A stretch of 64,000 nucleotides of DNA from Frigoriglobus tundricola. Lineage in GTDB: Bacteria > Planctomycetota > Planctomycetia > Gemmatales > Gemmataceae. The stretch is taken from the NCBI RefSeq assembly GCF_013128195.2, contig NZ_CP053452.2:4092001-4156000 (forward strand), read 5' to 3'. The notes below the pieces were generated by a model, which was not told the origin of the DNA, did no database searches, and worked only from the letters and a program-made list of their open reading frames with translations. The position numbers and the translations under genes are program-made. This document shows positions 8,051 through 16,947 of the stretch, piece after piece (the stretch's first letter is position 1; each line of letters opens with the position of its first letter).

Positions 8051-8541
8051 ACACGAAACCCGATCACCCGCCGCGCGCCGCTCCCGACCCCCTGGCGGTC
8101 ACGCTCTCGAAACTGGACCCGGCCCCGCACGGGTTCGATTGGAACGCGCTGATGTTCGCGGCCGGGCGGGCGTCGAAGGCGCGCGCCCTCCTCTTTTGGC
8201 GGGTGGCGACCGGCGTCTGCGCCGTGGCCGCGTGCGGTTTCGCGTTCGCGTTCTTCACGCGCCCGACGAGTGTCGTCGTGCGCGAGCAGACCGTGTACCG
8301 CGACCGCGCGCCGGCGCCGGTCGCGGAGAACCCCATTCCGGCAGCGCCGCTCGATCCCGCGCCTCGCGTCAAACCCGAGTTGCCGTCCGTTGCGGACCCG
8401 TCGGGCTGGACGTTCGATGCGCCGCCGGAACGGGGCGCCGCGGCGCGGTGGCTCACCGGCCGGAACGAGATCCTCACCTTTGGGCTCGGGTTGCTACCCG
8501 ATACGGGGCACAAGGTGCCCTCGCCGCAGGAGAAACGGTGA
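8047..8541 (+). CDS. Single-pass membrane protein coupled to the ECF sigma factor
   Basis: 164 residues, starting in the ATGA overlap with the sigma gene. A cytoplasmic N-terminal part of about 50 residues (KLDPAPHGFDWNALMFAAGRASKARALLFWR) precedes one membrane helix near residues 57-75 (GVCAVAACGFAFAFF). The C-terminal part is proline rich. Position, coupling and topology suggest a partner that senses the envelope and restrains the sigma factor, but no zinc-binding anti-sigma motif (HxxxCxxC) is present, so the role is inferred from context only. Confidence 0.7.
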   Translation: MNTKPDHPPRAAPDPLAVTLSKLDPAPHGFDWNALMFAAGRASKARALLFWRVATGVCAVAACGFAFAFFTRPTSVVVREQTVYRDRAPAPVAENPIPAAPLDPAPRVKPELPSVADPSGWTFDAPPERGAAARWLTGRNEILTFGLGLLPDTGHKVPSPQEKR

Positions 8542-8547
8542 CTCGGT

Positions 8548-8655
8548 GTTCGTAGTGCCCCGCTAAAGCGGGTCCGCCGCGCCGCGGCGGTGCGGCACCG
8601 AGAAAACGCCAGGCACTTCGCGCCCCCCACCCCGCTGAAGCGGGTCACTACGAAC
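8548..8655. repeat. Compound palindromic element
   Basis: Outer arms of 26 bp (8548-8573 and 8630-8655) with few mismatches begin and end with GTTCGTAGTG / CACTACGAAC. Each arm itself contains a small CCCGCT..AGCGGG hairpin, and a third GC hairpin lies between them. It fills the space between the sigma-associated protein and the next gene and ends just before that gene's ribosome site. Confidence 0.8.
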
Positions 8656-8670
8656 GTGAAGAGGTTTGCC

Positions 8671-10149
8671 ATGCTCCGTTCCCTCGTCCTCGTCGCTCTG
8701 TCGGGCACGGTCGTCGTCGCGCAGCCGGCGAAGGACGCCCCGCCCGGTGCCCCACCGCCGGCCGTGCCGACTGTCGAGGTCCGCACACTCACCCTGGTTC
8801 CGGCGGCGGCCCCCGTGCCGGCGCTCCGGTACGAACTCCTCCCGCGGTTGCGCGACCGCGTGGCCGGCAACGCCGCCCTCGATTACCACCGCGCGTACGT
8901 CCTCCGGCCGAGCTGGCCGCGCGATCCCAACGACGCGAAGAAGCTGGACGAGTCGCTCGCCGCGTGGGAGGAGAGCGCCGTCGACAGGTTGCCGGTCGCG
9001 GAGGTGAAGAAGTACCTCGCCGGTCACTCGCAGAGCCTCCGCACGCTGGACGCCGCGGCCAAGGCCGATCGCTGCGACTGGGGACTGAACGGCCGGTTGT
9101 CCGTCTCCAACATCGATTTGCTCCTGCCCGAAGCGCAGACGTTCCGCGAACTCGCCCGGGTCCAGAAGTTGCGCGTCCGCGTCGATCTCGCGGAGAACGA
9201 TTTCGACGCCGCCGTGCGGAACCTCCAGGCCGGGTTCCGGCTGGGCAAGGACGTGGGCGAGGGGCCGACGCTCATCATGTCGCTCGTCGGCGTCGCCATC
9301 ACCAGCATCTTCCTGGGCGAAGTCGAGCAACTGGTCCAGCGGCCGAACGGCCCGAACATGTACTGGGCGCTCACCACACTGCCGCGCCCGCTCATCGACC
9401 CGCGGCCCGCGCTCGAGGGCGAAACGCGGCTGTTCGACAACATGTTCCCGAACGCCAAGGTGCTCGAGAAGCGGCCCGTCTCGGCAGAACGGGCGAACGT
9501 GATCCTCGACGAGATGATCACCGCGTTCAACACGATGGGCAAGCTGGACGATTTGAACGTCGGCAGTGTCAGCCTGGGCGGCATCGGCGTGGCGGGTTAC
9601 GTCGCCCTTCAGGCGCCGGCGGCGCGGAAGCAACTGGTCGCACTGGGGTGGGCGGCCGAGACGGTGGAGAAGATGCCGCCGGCGCAGGCGGTGGCGCTGC
9701 GGACGATCACCGCCTACCGGTCGTTCACCGACGACCAGACGAAGTGCTTCAGCCTGCCGTACCCCGCCGCCCGCGCCGAACTGGGGAAGTTGAGCGAGCG
9801 GGCCGAAAAGCTGAAGAAGGAGAGCGGCGACGCGATCATCGCGATGTTTTCATTGACCCTGCCGGCGGTCGAGAAACTGTACGAGGCGCACGCCCGTACG
9901 GCCCGCCGCGTCGCGGCCCTTCGCGCGCTCGAGGCGATCCGCCTGCACGCGGCCGCCAACAACGGCCAGTTGCCCCCAACGCTGGCCGATGTCAAGGTCG
10001 TGCCGGTGCCGGAAGATCCGTACACCCTCAAGCCGTTCGAATACGCGCCGACCGGCAACACGTTCACCCTCTCCGGCCCGCCGCCGGCCGGGGACAAGCC
10101 GAGTCGGTCGAACAATTTCCGGTACGAGGTGACGGTGAAGGAAAAGTAG
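8671..10149 (+). CDS. Secreted protein of unknown function
   Basis: 492 residues from the ATG at 8671, which follows GAAGAGG by 6 bases. A signal peptide is clear (MLRSLVLVALSGTVVVAQ, cleavage after VAQ likely). The mature protein is mostly helical with no motif I recognise; it contains DYHRAYVLRPSW near 60 and, near the C-terminus, AAANNGQLPPTLADVKVVPVPEDP followed by PFEYAPTGNTFTLSGPPP. That C-terminal pattern resembles the tail region of secreted planctomycete proteins that carry a prepilin-like end domain, but the match is loose. Function unknown. Confidence 0.75.
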   Translation: MLRSLVLVALSGTVVVAQPAKDAPPGAPPPAVPTVEVRTLTLVPAAAPVPALRYELLPRLRDRVAGNAALDYHRAYVLRPSWPRDPNDAKKLDESLAAWEESAVDRLPVAEVKKYLAGHSQSLRTLDAAAKADRCDWGLNGRLSVSNIDLLLPEAQTFRELARVQKLRVRVDLAENDFDAAVRNLQAGFRLGKDVGEGPTLIMSLVGVAITSIFLGEVEQLVQRPNGPNMYWALTTLPRPLIDPRPALEGETRLFDNMFPNAKVLEKRPVSAERANVILDEMITAFNTMGKLDDLNVGSVSLGGIGVAGYVALQAPAARKQLVALGWAAETVEKMPPAQAVALRTITAYRSFTDDQTKCFSLPYPAARAELGKLSERAEKLKKESGDAIIAMFSLTLPAVEKLYEAHARTARRVAALRALEAIRLHAAANNGQLPPTLADVKVVPVPEDPYTLKPFEYAPTGNTFTLSGPPPAGDKPSRSNNFRYEVTVKEK

Positions 10150-10180
10150 GGAACAGGAGACAGGGAGCGGATGTTAGTTC

Positions 10181-10407
10181 GAGCCCCGGAGGGGCGTGAG
10201 GTGTTAGCCCGGGGTAGAGCGAGCGCCCCGCGAGCGCAACCCCGGGACCGATGCGGAAACCAATTGGAGCCCGGGACGGGCGCCAGAACTTCTCGCGAAG
10301 GTTCTGGCGCCCGTCCCGGGCTCCTGCGCTTGTCTGGTCCTGGCCCGGGGTTGTGCCGCGATGCACTCGCAACCCCGGGCTAACACCTCATACCCCTCCG
10401 GGGACTC
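10181..10407. repeat. Nested palindromic element of about 230 bp
   Basis: Outer arms of about 35 bp (10181-10215 and 10372-10407) pair with a few mismatches and share GAGGTGTTAGCCCGGGG. Inside is a perfect 24-bp inverted repeat (10266-10289 and 10301-10324) with an 11-base loop. The element occupies most of the gap between the secreted protein gene and bamA. It is followed from about 10418 to 10490 by a pyrimidine tract built of CCCTGT-like repeats, whose complement also appears once before the element at 10150-10170. I see no gene in 10150-10609. Confidence 0.85.
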
Positions 10408-10609
10408 AAACCAACATCCGTTCCCTGTCCCCTGTCCCCTGTTCTCTATTCCCTGCCCTCTGTCCTCTGTTTCCTGTCTTCCTCCTCTTGCCGGGGCGGC
10501 TTTTCGTCAATTCGCGTCACGATCTTGACACAAAAATGCACCCCGTCTATGTGCCCGCCCGACACCACGATGATTTTGCGCCGCCGACCGGGAACCCTGG
10601 GGAGCCCCG

Positions 10610-12976
10610 ATGACCGTTTGCCGACGCCACTGCTACTGGTCCGTCGTCGCTGCCCTCGTGCTCGTTTTGTTGGGAGCGGGGCGGGGCTGGATCGGCGCGG
10701 CCGATGGCCCACACGGCAAGATCATCGCCGACATCGTTCCGATGGGGTGCCGGCTGCACCCCCCCGAGCAGATCCTCAACCAGATGCGGTCGCGGGTCGG
10801 CAAGGCGTATGACGATTTGACCATTCAGGAGGACGTGCGGCGGCTGATCAACACCCGCTGGTTCACCCCCGACGGCGTGCGCATCTTCACCGTCGCCGAG
10901 CCCGACGGGCGCGTCAAGGTGATGGTGTACCTGACCGAACTGACGGGCACCATCCAGGAGATCGTGTACGAGGGGGCGCAGCACCTCAGCAAGAGCGAGC
11001 TGCAGTCGCTCACCGGGCTGCGCAAGGGCGACCCGATGAACCCGATGGCGAACGGGCTGGCCCGCCAGTCCCTGTTGCGCAAGTACCAGGACGAGGGGCG
11101 GTACTACGCGACCGTCGAACTCGTCGAGGGCAACAAACCGACCGACGCGCGGGTCGTGTTCGACATCGTCGAGGGGCCGGTGATCAAGGTGGCCGCCGTC
11201 AATTTCGTCGGCAACAACCACGCGGACGCCGGCCGGCTGCGGACGCAACTGGTTACGAAGCGCCAGTTCATCGGGATCGGCGGCAAGTTCAACCCGACCA
11301 CCCTGGACCTCGATCAGAAGGCGCTCGTCGAGTACTACCAGGCACTCGGGTTCCTCGGGGTGAAGATGAAACCGGAGATCATCCGGTCCGCCGACCTGGC
11401 CCACGTCACCATCGTGTACCACATCGTTGAGGGGGTCCAGTACCATGTGTCCGGCGTGCAGATCGACGGGGCGGTGTCGGTGCCCCCGGAGAAACTGGCG
11501 GCGGTCACGGAACTGAAAGCGGGGGAGCGGTACGACCGGCGGATCACGCAGCGCGACCTGACCCGGCTCCGCGACTACTACGGCCTCCGCGGGTACTCGG
11601 TCGGGATCGAGGAGAAGCTGTCCGCCGACCCGACGCAACCGGGGCTGGTTAACGTCCAGTACGTCGTCCGCAACGACTCCGGCACCCCGAAGCGCGTCGG
11701 TCGGGTCATCATCGAGGGCAACGAGATCACCCAGGACCGGGTGATCATGAACCAGCTCGGCATCTACCCGGGCCAGATCCTCCAGTACCCCAAGCTCGAG
11801 GACGCCCGGATGCGGCTGTCCCGGCTCGGCATCTTCGACGGCGACCAGGCCCCCACGGTCACGGTGGCCCCGAACAACCTGGAAGACAACGAGTTCGAGG
11901 ACATTCTCGTGCGTGTGCGGGAGACGCGCACGGGGCAGTTCATCCTGGGCGGGAGCGTGAACTCGGACGCGGGTCTGACGGGCAACATCGCGATCAACGA
12001 GCGGAACTTCGACATCACGCGGATCCCGACCAGCTGGGACGACATCCGGAACGGCCGTGCGTTCCGGGGCGGTGGCGAGGAGCTGAACATCCAGGCGGCG
12101 CCGGGCACGACGTTCTCCCGGTACTCGGTCACGTTCCGGGAGCCGTACCTGTTCGACACGCCGTTCGGCCTGACGACGTCGCTGTACTACTTCCAGCGGT
12201 CGTACACGGAGTACACGGAGGAGCGTTACGGGGGGCGCATCACCCTGGACCGTCGCCTGGACCCGATCTGGACCGCGTCGGTGAGCACGCGGATCGAGGG
12301 GGTCAGCATCAAGAACACGCCGCTGGACGCGCCGTGGGCGATCTCGCAGTACGAGGGGGGGCACTTTCTGGCCGGGTTCCGGGCCGGGCTGAAGCGCGAC
12401 ACGCGGGACTCGTACATCTACCCGACCAAGGGCAACGTGTTCGATATTGGGTTCGAGGAGGTGACGGGGGACTACACGTTCCCGGTGGGTACGGCGGAGT
12501 TCACGCAGTTCTTCTCCAACAAGGCCCTGGCCCGTGAGGACGGGAGCGGGAAGCACGTGCTGGGCATCCGTACGCAGGTGGGTTTCGCGGGTGCCAACGC
12601 CCCGATCTACGAGCGGTTCTACGCGGGCGGGATCCGGAGCTTCCGTGGTTTCGCGTTCCGCGGTGTGGGCCCGTTCACGCCGGGGAGCGACTACGCGCTG
12701 GGGGGCACGTTCTCGTTCCTGAACACGATCGAGTACCAGATCCCGGTGCTGCCGAGCGACAAGATGTTCTGGGTGGCGTTCGTGGACCACGGCACGGTGG
12801 AGTCGAAGGTGGAGATCAAGGACTACCGCGTGTCGGTGGGTACAGGGATCCGGATCGCGATCCCGGCACTGGGGCCGATGCCCCTGGCCCTGGACGTGGC
12901 GGTGCCGATCGTGAAGGGCCCGGGGGACCACAAGCAGCTCATCAACTTCTCCGTCGGCGTGTTCGGCAGCCAGTGA
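10610..12976 (+). CDS. bamA: BamA/Omp85 outer membrane assembly protein
   Basis: 788 residues with a signal peptide (WSVVAALVLVLLGAGRGWIGAA). The N-terminal half holds several POTRA repeats: one begins after GKIIADIVPMG, another at VKVMVYLTELTGTIQEIVYEG, another at VIKVAAVNFVGNNHADAGRL, then VQYHVSGVQIDGAVS and finally GRVIIEGNEITQDRVIMNQLG. From about residue 440 the surface-antigen barrel starts (TGQFILGGSVNSDAGLTGN) and contains RFYAGGIRSFRGFAFRG, the conserved RGF motif. It folds beta-barrel proteins into the outer membrane. The barrel half is almost identical at the DNA level to the next gene, which is striking. No BAM lipoprotein genes lie beside it. Confidence 0.9.
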   Translation: MTVCRRHCYWSVVAALVLVLLGAGRGWIGAADGPHGKIIADIVPMGCRLHPPEQILNQMRSRVGKAYDDLTIQEDVRRLINTRWFTPDGVRIFTVAEPDGRVKVMVYLTELTGTIQEIVYEGAQHLSKSELQSLTGLRKGDPMNPMANGLARQSLLRKYQDEGRYYATVELVEGNKPTDARVVFDIVEGPVIKVAAVNFVGNNHADAGRLRTQLVTKRQFIGIGGKFNPTTLDLDQKALVEYYQALGFLGVKMKPEIIRSADLAHVTIVYHIVEGVQYHVSGVQIDGAVSVPPEKLAAVTELKAGERYDRRITQRDLTRLRDYYGLRGYSVGIEEKLSADPTQPGLVNVQYVVRNDSGTPKRVGRVIIEGNEITQDRVIMNQLGIYPGQILQYPKLEDARMRLSRLGIFDGDQAPTVTVAPNNLEDNEFEDILVRVRETRTGQFILGGSVNSDAGLTGNIAINERNFDITRIPTSWDDIRNGRAFRGGGEELNIQAAPGTTFSRYSVTFREPYLFDTPFGLTTSLYYFQRSYTEYTEERYGGRITLDRRLDPIWTASVSTRIEGVSIKNTPLDAPWAISQYEGGHFLAGFRAGLKRDTRDSYIYPTKGNVFDIGFEEVTGDYTFPVGTAEFTQFFSNKALAREDGSGKHVLGIRTQVGFAGANAPIYERFYAGGIRSFRGFAFRGVGPFTPGSDYALGGTFSFLNTIEYQIPVLPSDKMFWVAFVDHGTVESKVEIKDYRVSVGTGIRIAIPALGPMPLALDVAVPIVKGPGDHKQLINFSVGVFGSQ

Positions 12977-13121
12977 CGCGCCGGCCGGTTCGGCGCGCCC
13001 GCGGCGCCGACCAGGACCGGCCCCAACGACTCCTTCGTCCGTAACCGGCCCGCACGCGCTTTTTCCCGCTGTTACACATCGGGTTGGGGCGTGTTTCACT
13101 CCCGCGCACGGGTACCGCGTC

Positions 13122-14495
13122 ATGCGCCCCTCCCACCTCCTGCCGGTCGTCATGCTGACGTTCGGCCTGACGGCCCTCGCGCGCGGCGACGGGCCGCCCG
13201 ACGTAGCCACCCCGGATCGCGTCGGCCGGGTCAAAATTGAGGGCAACACCTTCACCCGCGACCGGGTGATCATGAACCAGCTCGGCATCTACCCGGGCCA
13301 GGTCCTCCAGTACCCCAAGCTCGAGGACGCCCGGATGCGGCTGGCCCGGCTCGGCATCTTCGACACCAGCGAGCCCCCCGAGGTGGTGGCGGTACCGAAC
13401 GAACTGGACGATTTCAAGGACGTGATCGTGCGTGTGCGGGAGACGCGCACGGGCCAATTCATCCTGGGCGGGAGTGTGAACTCGGACGCGGGTCTGACGG
13501 GCAACATCGCGATCAACGAGCGGAACTTCGACATCACGCGGATCCCGACCAGCTGGGACGACATCCGGAACGGCCGTGCGTTCCGGGGCGGTGGCGAGGA
13601 GCTGAACATCCAGGCGGCGCCGGGCACGACGTTCTCCCGGTACTCGGTCACGTTCCGGGAGCCGTACCTGTTCGACACGCCGTTCGGCCTGACGACGTCG
13701 CTGTACTACTTCCAGCGGTCGTACACGGAGTACACGGAGGAGCGTTACGGGGGGCGCATCACCCTGGACCGTCGCCTGGACCCGATCTGGACCGCGTCGG
13801 TGAGCACGCGGATCGAGGGGGTCAGCATCAAGGACACGCCGATCGGTGCCCCGACGTCGATTTCGCAGTACGAGGGGGATCACTTTCTGGCCGGGTTCCG
13901 GGCCGGGCTGAAGCGCGACACGCGGGACTCGTACGTGTACCCGACCAAGGGCAACGTGTTCGATATTGGGTTCGAGGAGGTGACGGGGGACCACACGTTC
14001 CCGGTGGGTATGGCGGAGTTCACGCAGTTCTTCTCCAACAAGTATTTCGCCCGTGATGACGGGAGCGGGAAGCACGTGCTGGGCATCCGTACGCAGGTGG
14101 GTTTCGCGGGTGCCAACGCCCCGATCTACGAGCGGTTCTACGCGGGCGGGATCCGGAGCTTCCGTGGTTTCGCGTTCCGCGGTGTGGGCCCGTTCACGCC
14201 GGGGAGCGACTACGCGCTGGGGGGCACGTTCTCGTTCCTGAACACGGTCGAGTACCAGATCCCGGTGCTACCGAGCGACAAGATGTTCTGGGTGGCGTTC
14301 GTGGACCACGGCACGGTGGAGTCGAAGGTGGAGATCAAGGACTACCGCGTGTCGGTGGGTACAGGGATCCGGATCGCGATCCCGGCGCTGGGGCCGATGC
14401 CCCTGGCCCTGGACGTGGCTTTTCCGATCGTGAAGGGCCCGGGGGACCACAAGCAGATCTTCAACTTCTCCGTCGGCGTGTTCGGCAGCAACTGA
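13122..14495 (+). CDS. Short BamA paralogue: one POTRA plus barrel
   Basis: 457 residues with its own signal peptide (SHLLPVVMLTFGLTALARG). Only the last POTRA (GRVKIEGNTFTRDRVIMNQLG) remains before the barrel. From 13260 on, the DNA matches bamA (from about 11737) nearly base for base, except for short stretches near 13363-13430 and 13830-13870, and the final residues differ slightly. The architecture resembles TamA-like or FhaC-like proteins with few POTRA domains, but the sequence shows a recent tandem copy or repeated gene conversion. It lies 145 bases after bamA on the same strand and may be read with it. Confidence 0.85.
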   Translation: MRPSHLLPVVMLTFGLTALARGDGPPDVATPDRVGRVKIEGNTFTRDRVIMNQLGIYPGQVLQYPKLEDARMRLARLGIFDTSEPPEVVAVPNELDDFKDVIVRVRETRTGQFILGGSVNSDAGLTGNIAINERNFDITRIPTSWDDIRNGRAFRGGGEELNIQAAPGTTFSRYSVTFREPYLFDTPFGLTTSLYYFQRSYTEYTEERYGGRITLDRRLDPIWTASVSTRIEGVSIKDTPIGAPTSISQYEGDHFLAGFRAGLKRDTRDSYVYPTKGNVFDIGFEEVTGDHTFPVGMAEFTQFFSNKYFARDDGSGKHVLGIRTQVGFAGANAPIYERFYAGGIRSFRGFAFRGVGPFTPGSDYALGGTFSFLNTVEYQIPVLPSDKMFWVAFVDHGTVESKVEIKDYRVSVGTGIRIAIPALGPMPLALDVAFPIVKGPGDHKQIFNFSVGVFGSN

Positions 14496-14652
14496 CAAAC
14501 CCGCCGCACGCGGGCGGCGGCATATCATGGGGATGTCGCGTGTGATACGCGGTCCGGTCGAGCCGGTCTGTTCTCTTCGCCTGTGTGTCTCGGAAACACA
14601 GGCTAGAAAGGTTGTGCCAGGCTCAACCGGATCGTGAGTGAGGAGGCGCCCA

Positions 14653-15312
14653 ATGTTTTTGCTCGGCCTGAACGGCGACGAGGTTTCTGAGGAGTACACC
14701 AAGCGCGTCGTGGTCACCATTCTGGTGGCCGCGAGCACGTCCGGTGCGACCTTCGTGTTCACCTGGTGGTGGGCGCGGCGGCGCGCCCGCCGGCAGTGGG
14801 ACGCGAAGGAGTTTCTCGACCGCATCATCGTCAGCCTGAACCTCTTCGCCGACGGTGCCCTCAAGATCCGCACCGTTTTGGAGCGCTCGCTGGACGAGAT
14901 CTTTCTGAACAAGCTGGCGGTGGCGAAGGTGTGGGCCGCGGCGCGGGCGACGACGGTCGAGAACCCGGTGATGCCGATCGCCAAAGAGGACCGCTGGTTC
15001 CTGCTCAACTTCGTGCTGAACGCGGTGGCCGAACACTTCGTCGCGGGCCACATCCGGCGGGACGCCGGGCAGCCCGTTGTCGTCGTGAAGTACGCACTGT
15101 TCCTGACGTGCGAACTGGTGGGCGACGAGCGCATCCGCAAGGTGCGGGCGATGCTCGTGCGCCAGGACGTGCTGGAAAACTTTCCCTACGCGGACACGAT
15201 GCCGGCGCTCGAAAACCCGTGGCACGCCGACCGCATCAAAACGCTCCGCGTCGCCGCCGCGCTGTACAAGACCGAGCCGGACAACTTCCTCATGCTCGAA
15301 GCGTGCGTGTGA
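14653..15312 (+). CDS. Single-pass membrane protein of unknown function
   Basis: 219 residues from the ATG at 14653, placed 6 bases after AGGAGG. Residues about 17-38 (VVVTILVAASTSGATFVFTWWW) form a membrane helix followed by a cluster of Arg residues, so the remaining 180 residues should be cytoplasmic. This part is helical (FLDRIIVSLNLFADGALKIRTVLE, VRAMLVRQDVLENFPYADTMP) and shows no catalytic motif that I recognise. It stands alone between the BamA paralogue and a convergent oxidoreductase gene. Confidence 0.7.
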   Translation: MFLLGLNGDEVSEEYTKRVVVTILVAASTSGATFVFTWWWARRRARRQWDAKEFLDRIIVSLNLFADGALKIRTVLERSLDEIFLNKLAVAKVWAAARATTVENPVMPIAKEDRWFLLNFVLNAVAEHFVAGHIRRDAGQPVVVVKYALFLTCELVGDERIRKVRAMLVRQDVLENFPYADTMPALENPWHADRIKTLRVAAALYKTEPDNFLMLEACV

Positions 15313-15401
15313 GCCGAGGGTTTAAGCTGTGTCCCGGGCAGCAAACAGACGGGCCGCGACCTCTTGGTCGCGGCCCGGTTTCCACACACGCGTGCTCCTC
15401 A

Positions 15402-16832
15402 CTACGCCAGCTTCCAGTCGCCGCGGCGGGCGCGGGCCAGGTGCTTGTTCGCCTCCGAGCTGTCGAACGTGTGGCTCTTCGGGTCCCACTTGAGCTTCAG
15501 CCCGGTGCGCAGCGCGATCGTGCCGATGTGGCAAACGATGACCGACCCCGCCCCGACCTCGACCCCGCAGATCGGCGTTTCGCGGCTCTGCACGCAGTCC
15601 AGGAAGTTGCCCATGTGCGTGGCCGGGCGCGTCGGGTACAGCTTCGGGTCGTCCTTGATCGGCGCGAAGATGCCCTTGTCGCTGGCGAGCAGCAGCCCGC
15701 GGCTGACGAACAGCGTGCCCTTGTCGCCGATGACGAGGACGCCGTTCTCACCGCCGTCGACGCCGTCGTGGGTCTTCCCGTCCCGGCTCTTCCACGGTTC
15801 GCCCTTGGCGTCCACCAGCCCCTTGGCCGTCGAACCCGCCCCGTGGCTCACTTCCACCTTCACGCCGTTGGCGTAGGTGTGCAGCACCTTGAACCTTTCG
15901 TGGCAGTTGTAGCCGTCGCCCTTGTCATAGGGCTTGGACGCTTCGATCACCTCGACCGCGACCGGTCCGTTGCCGTCCATGCCGAGCATCCACTGGGCGA
16001 TGTCGATGTGGTGCGCGCCCCAGTCGGTCATCTTGCCGCCGCTGTAGTCGTACCACCAGCGGAACTCGTAGTGGCAGTTCGTCTTCCCGCCGTCGAGCCG
16101 GTACGGCACCTTCGGGGTCGGCCCGAGCCACATGTCCCAGTTCAGTTCCTTCGGCGGTTCGACCTCTTTAATCGGGCCACTGTGCGGATTCGTCCCGATC
16201 CGGCACTCGATCTTTTCGATCTTGCCCACGCGGCCGGCGCGGACGAGTTCCGTCGCCAGCCGGAACTTGCCGCCCATCTCGGTCCGCTGCTGGCTGCCGG
16301 TCTGGAGCACGCGCTTGGTGTCGGCGACGGCCGTCTTCATCGCGAGCGCTTCTTCGATCGTCAGCGTGAGCGGCTTCTCGCAGTACACGTCCTTACCGGC
16401 CTTCATGGCGGCGATGGCGATGATCGCGTGCCAGTGGTCCGGGGTGGCGACGATGACCGCGTCCACGTCCTTGCTCGTCACGAGCTCGCGGAAGTCCGCG
16501 AGCCCCTTCACGTCGTAGCCGTCCTTCTTGTACTGCTTGACGGCGTGTTCGACGTGCCGGGCGTCCACGTCGCACACAGCGGTGAAGTTCACCTTGTCCT
16601 TGAACCGCTTGGCCTCGCCGTACAGGGCGTTCGAGCGCCGCGGTTCCGGGCCGACGCCGATGACGCCGATGTTCAGTTTGCCGTTGGCGCCGACCGTTTT
16701 CTTTTCCTCGGCGGCGCGGGCACAGGCGCCGAACTGTTCGGCCGCGAACCAGCCGGGCAGACCGGCGGCGGTGAGGGCCGCGACGGAGCGATTCATGAAC
16801 CCGCGGCGGGAGAGAGATCCGCGTTCCAACAT
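15402..16832 (-). CDS. Tat-exported Gfo/Idh/MocA family oxidoreductase
   Basis: 476 residues from the ATG at 16832, preceded by AAAGG. The N-terminus carries a twin-arginine signal (LSRRGFMNRSVAALTAAG). The nucleotide-binding fold follows with NIGVIGVGPEPRRSN; further hallmarks are VIVATPDHWHAIIA, the catalytic-lysine motif VYCEKPLT, and MTDWGAHHIDIAQWMLG in the C-terminal domain. Members oxidise or reduce sugars and related substrates with NAD(P); in planctomycetes many are exported with bound cofactor. The substrate is unknown. It converges with the preceding gene and is divergent from the next, so it is probably transcribed alone. Confidence 0.92.
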   Translation of the reverse strand: MLERGSLSRRGFMNRSVAALTAAGLPGWFAAEQFGACARAAEEKKTVGANGKLNIGVIGVGPEPRRSNALYGEAKRFKDKVNFTAVCDVDARHVEHAVKQYKKDGYDVKGLADFRELVTSKDVDAVIVATPDHWHAIIAIAAMKAGKDVYCEKPLTLTIEEALAMKTAVADTKRVLQTGSQQRTEMGGKFRLATELVRAGRVGKIEKIECRIGTNPHSGPIKEVEPPKELNWDMWLGPTPKVPYRLDGGKTNCHYEFRWWYDYSGGKMTDWGAHHIDIAQWMLGMDGNGPVAVEVIEASKPYDKGDGYNCHERFKVLHTYANGVKVEVSHGAGSTAKGLVDAKGEPWKSRDGKTHDGVDGGENGVLVIGDKGTLFVSRGLLLASDKGIFAPIKDDPKLYPTRPATHMGNFLDCVQSRETPICGVEVGAGSVIVCHIGTIALRTGLKLKWDPKSHTFDSSEANKHLARARRGDWKLA

Positions 16833-16947
16833 GATAAGTACCTTTCGTTTGAGCGGACGGTGACGAGCGGACGGTGGGTTCGACGCGTATGATGATACCA
16901 TGAGGGTACACGGTTCACGCAACGAGAAACCGGAGCGATCGCACGAC

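Noticed and set aside
10547-14075. Very long minus-strand frames opposite the two BamA genes
   Set aside because: The plus strand has POTRA and barrel motifs and signal peptides; the minus frames repeat only because the barrel DNA is duplicated.
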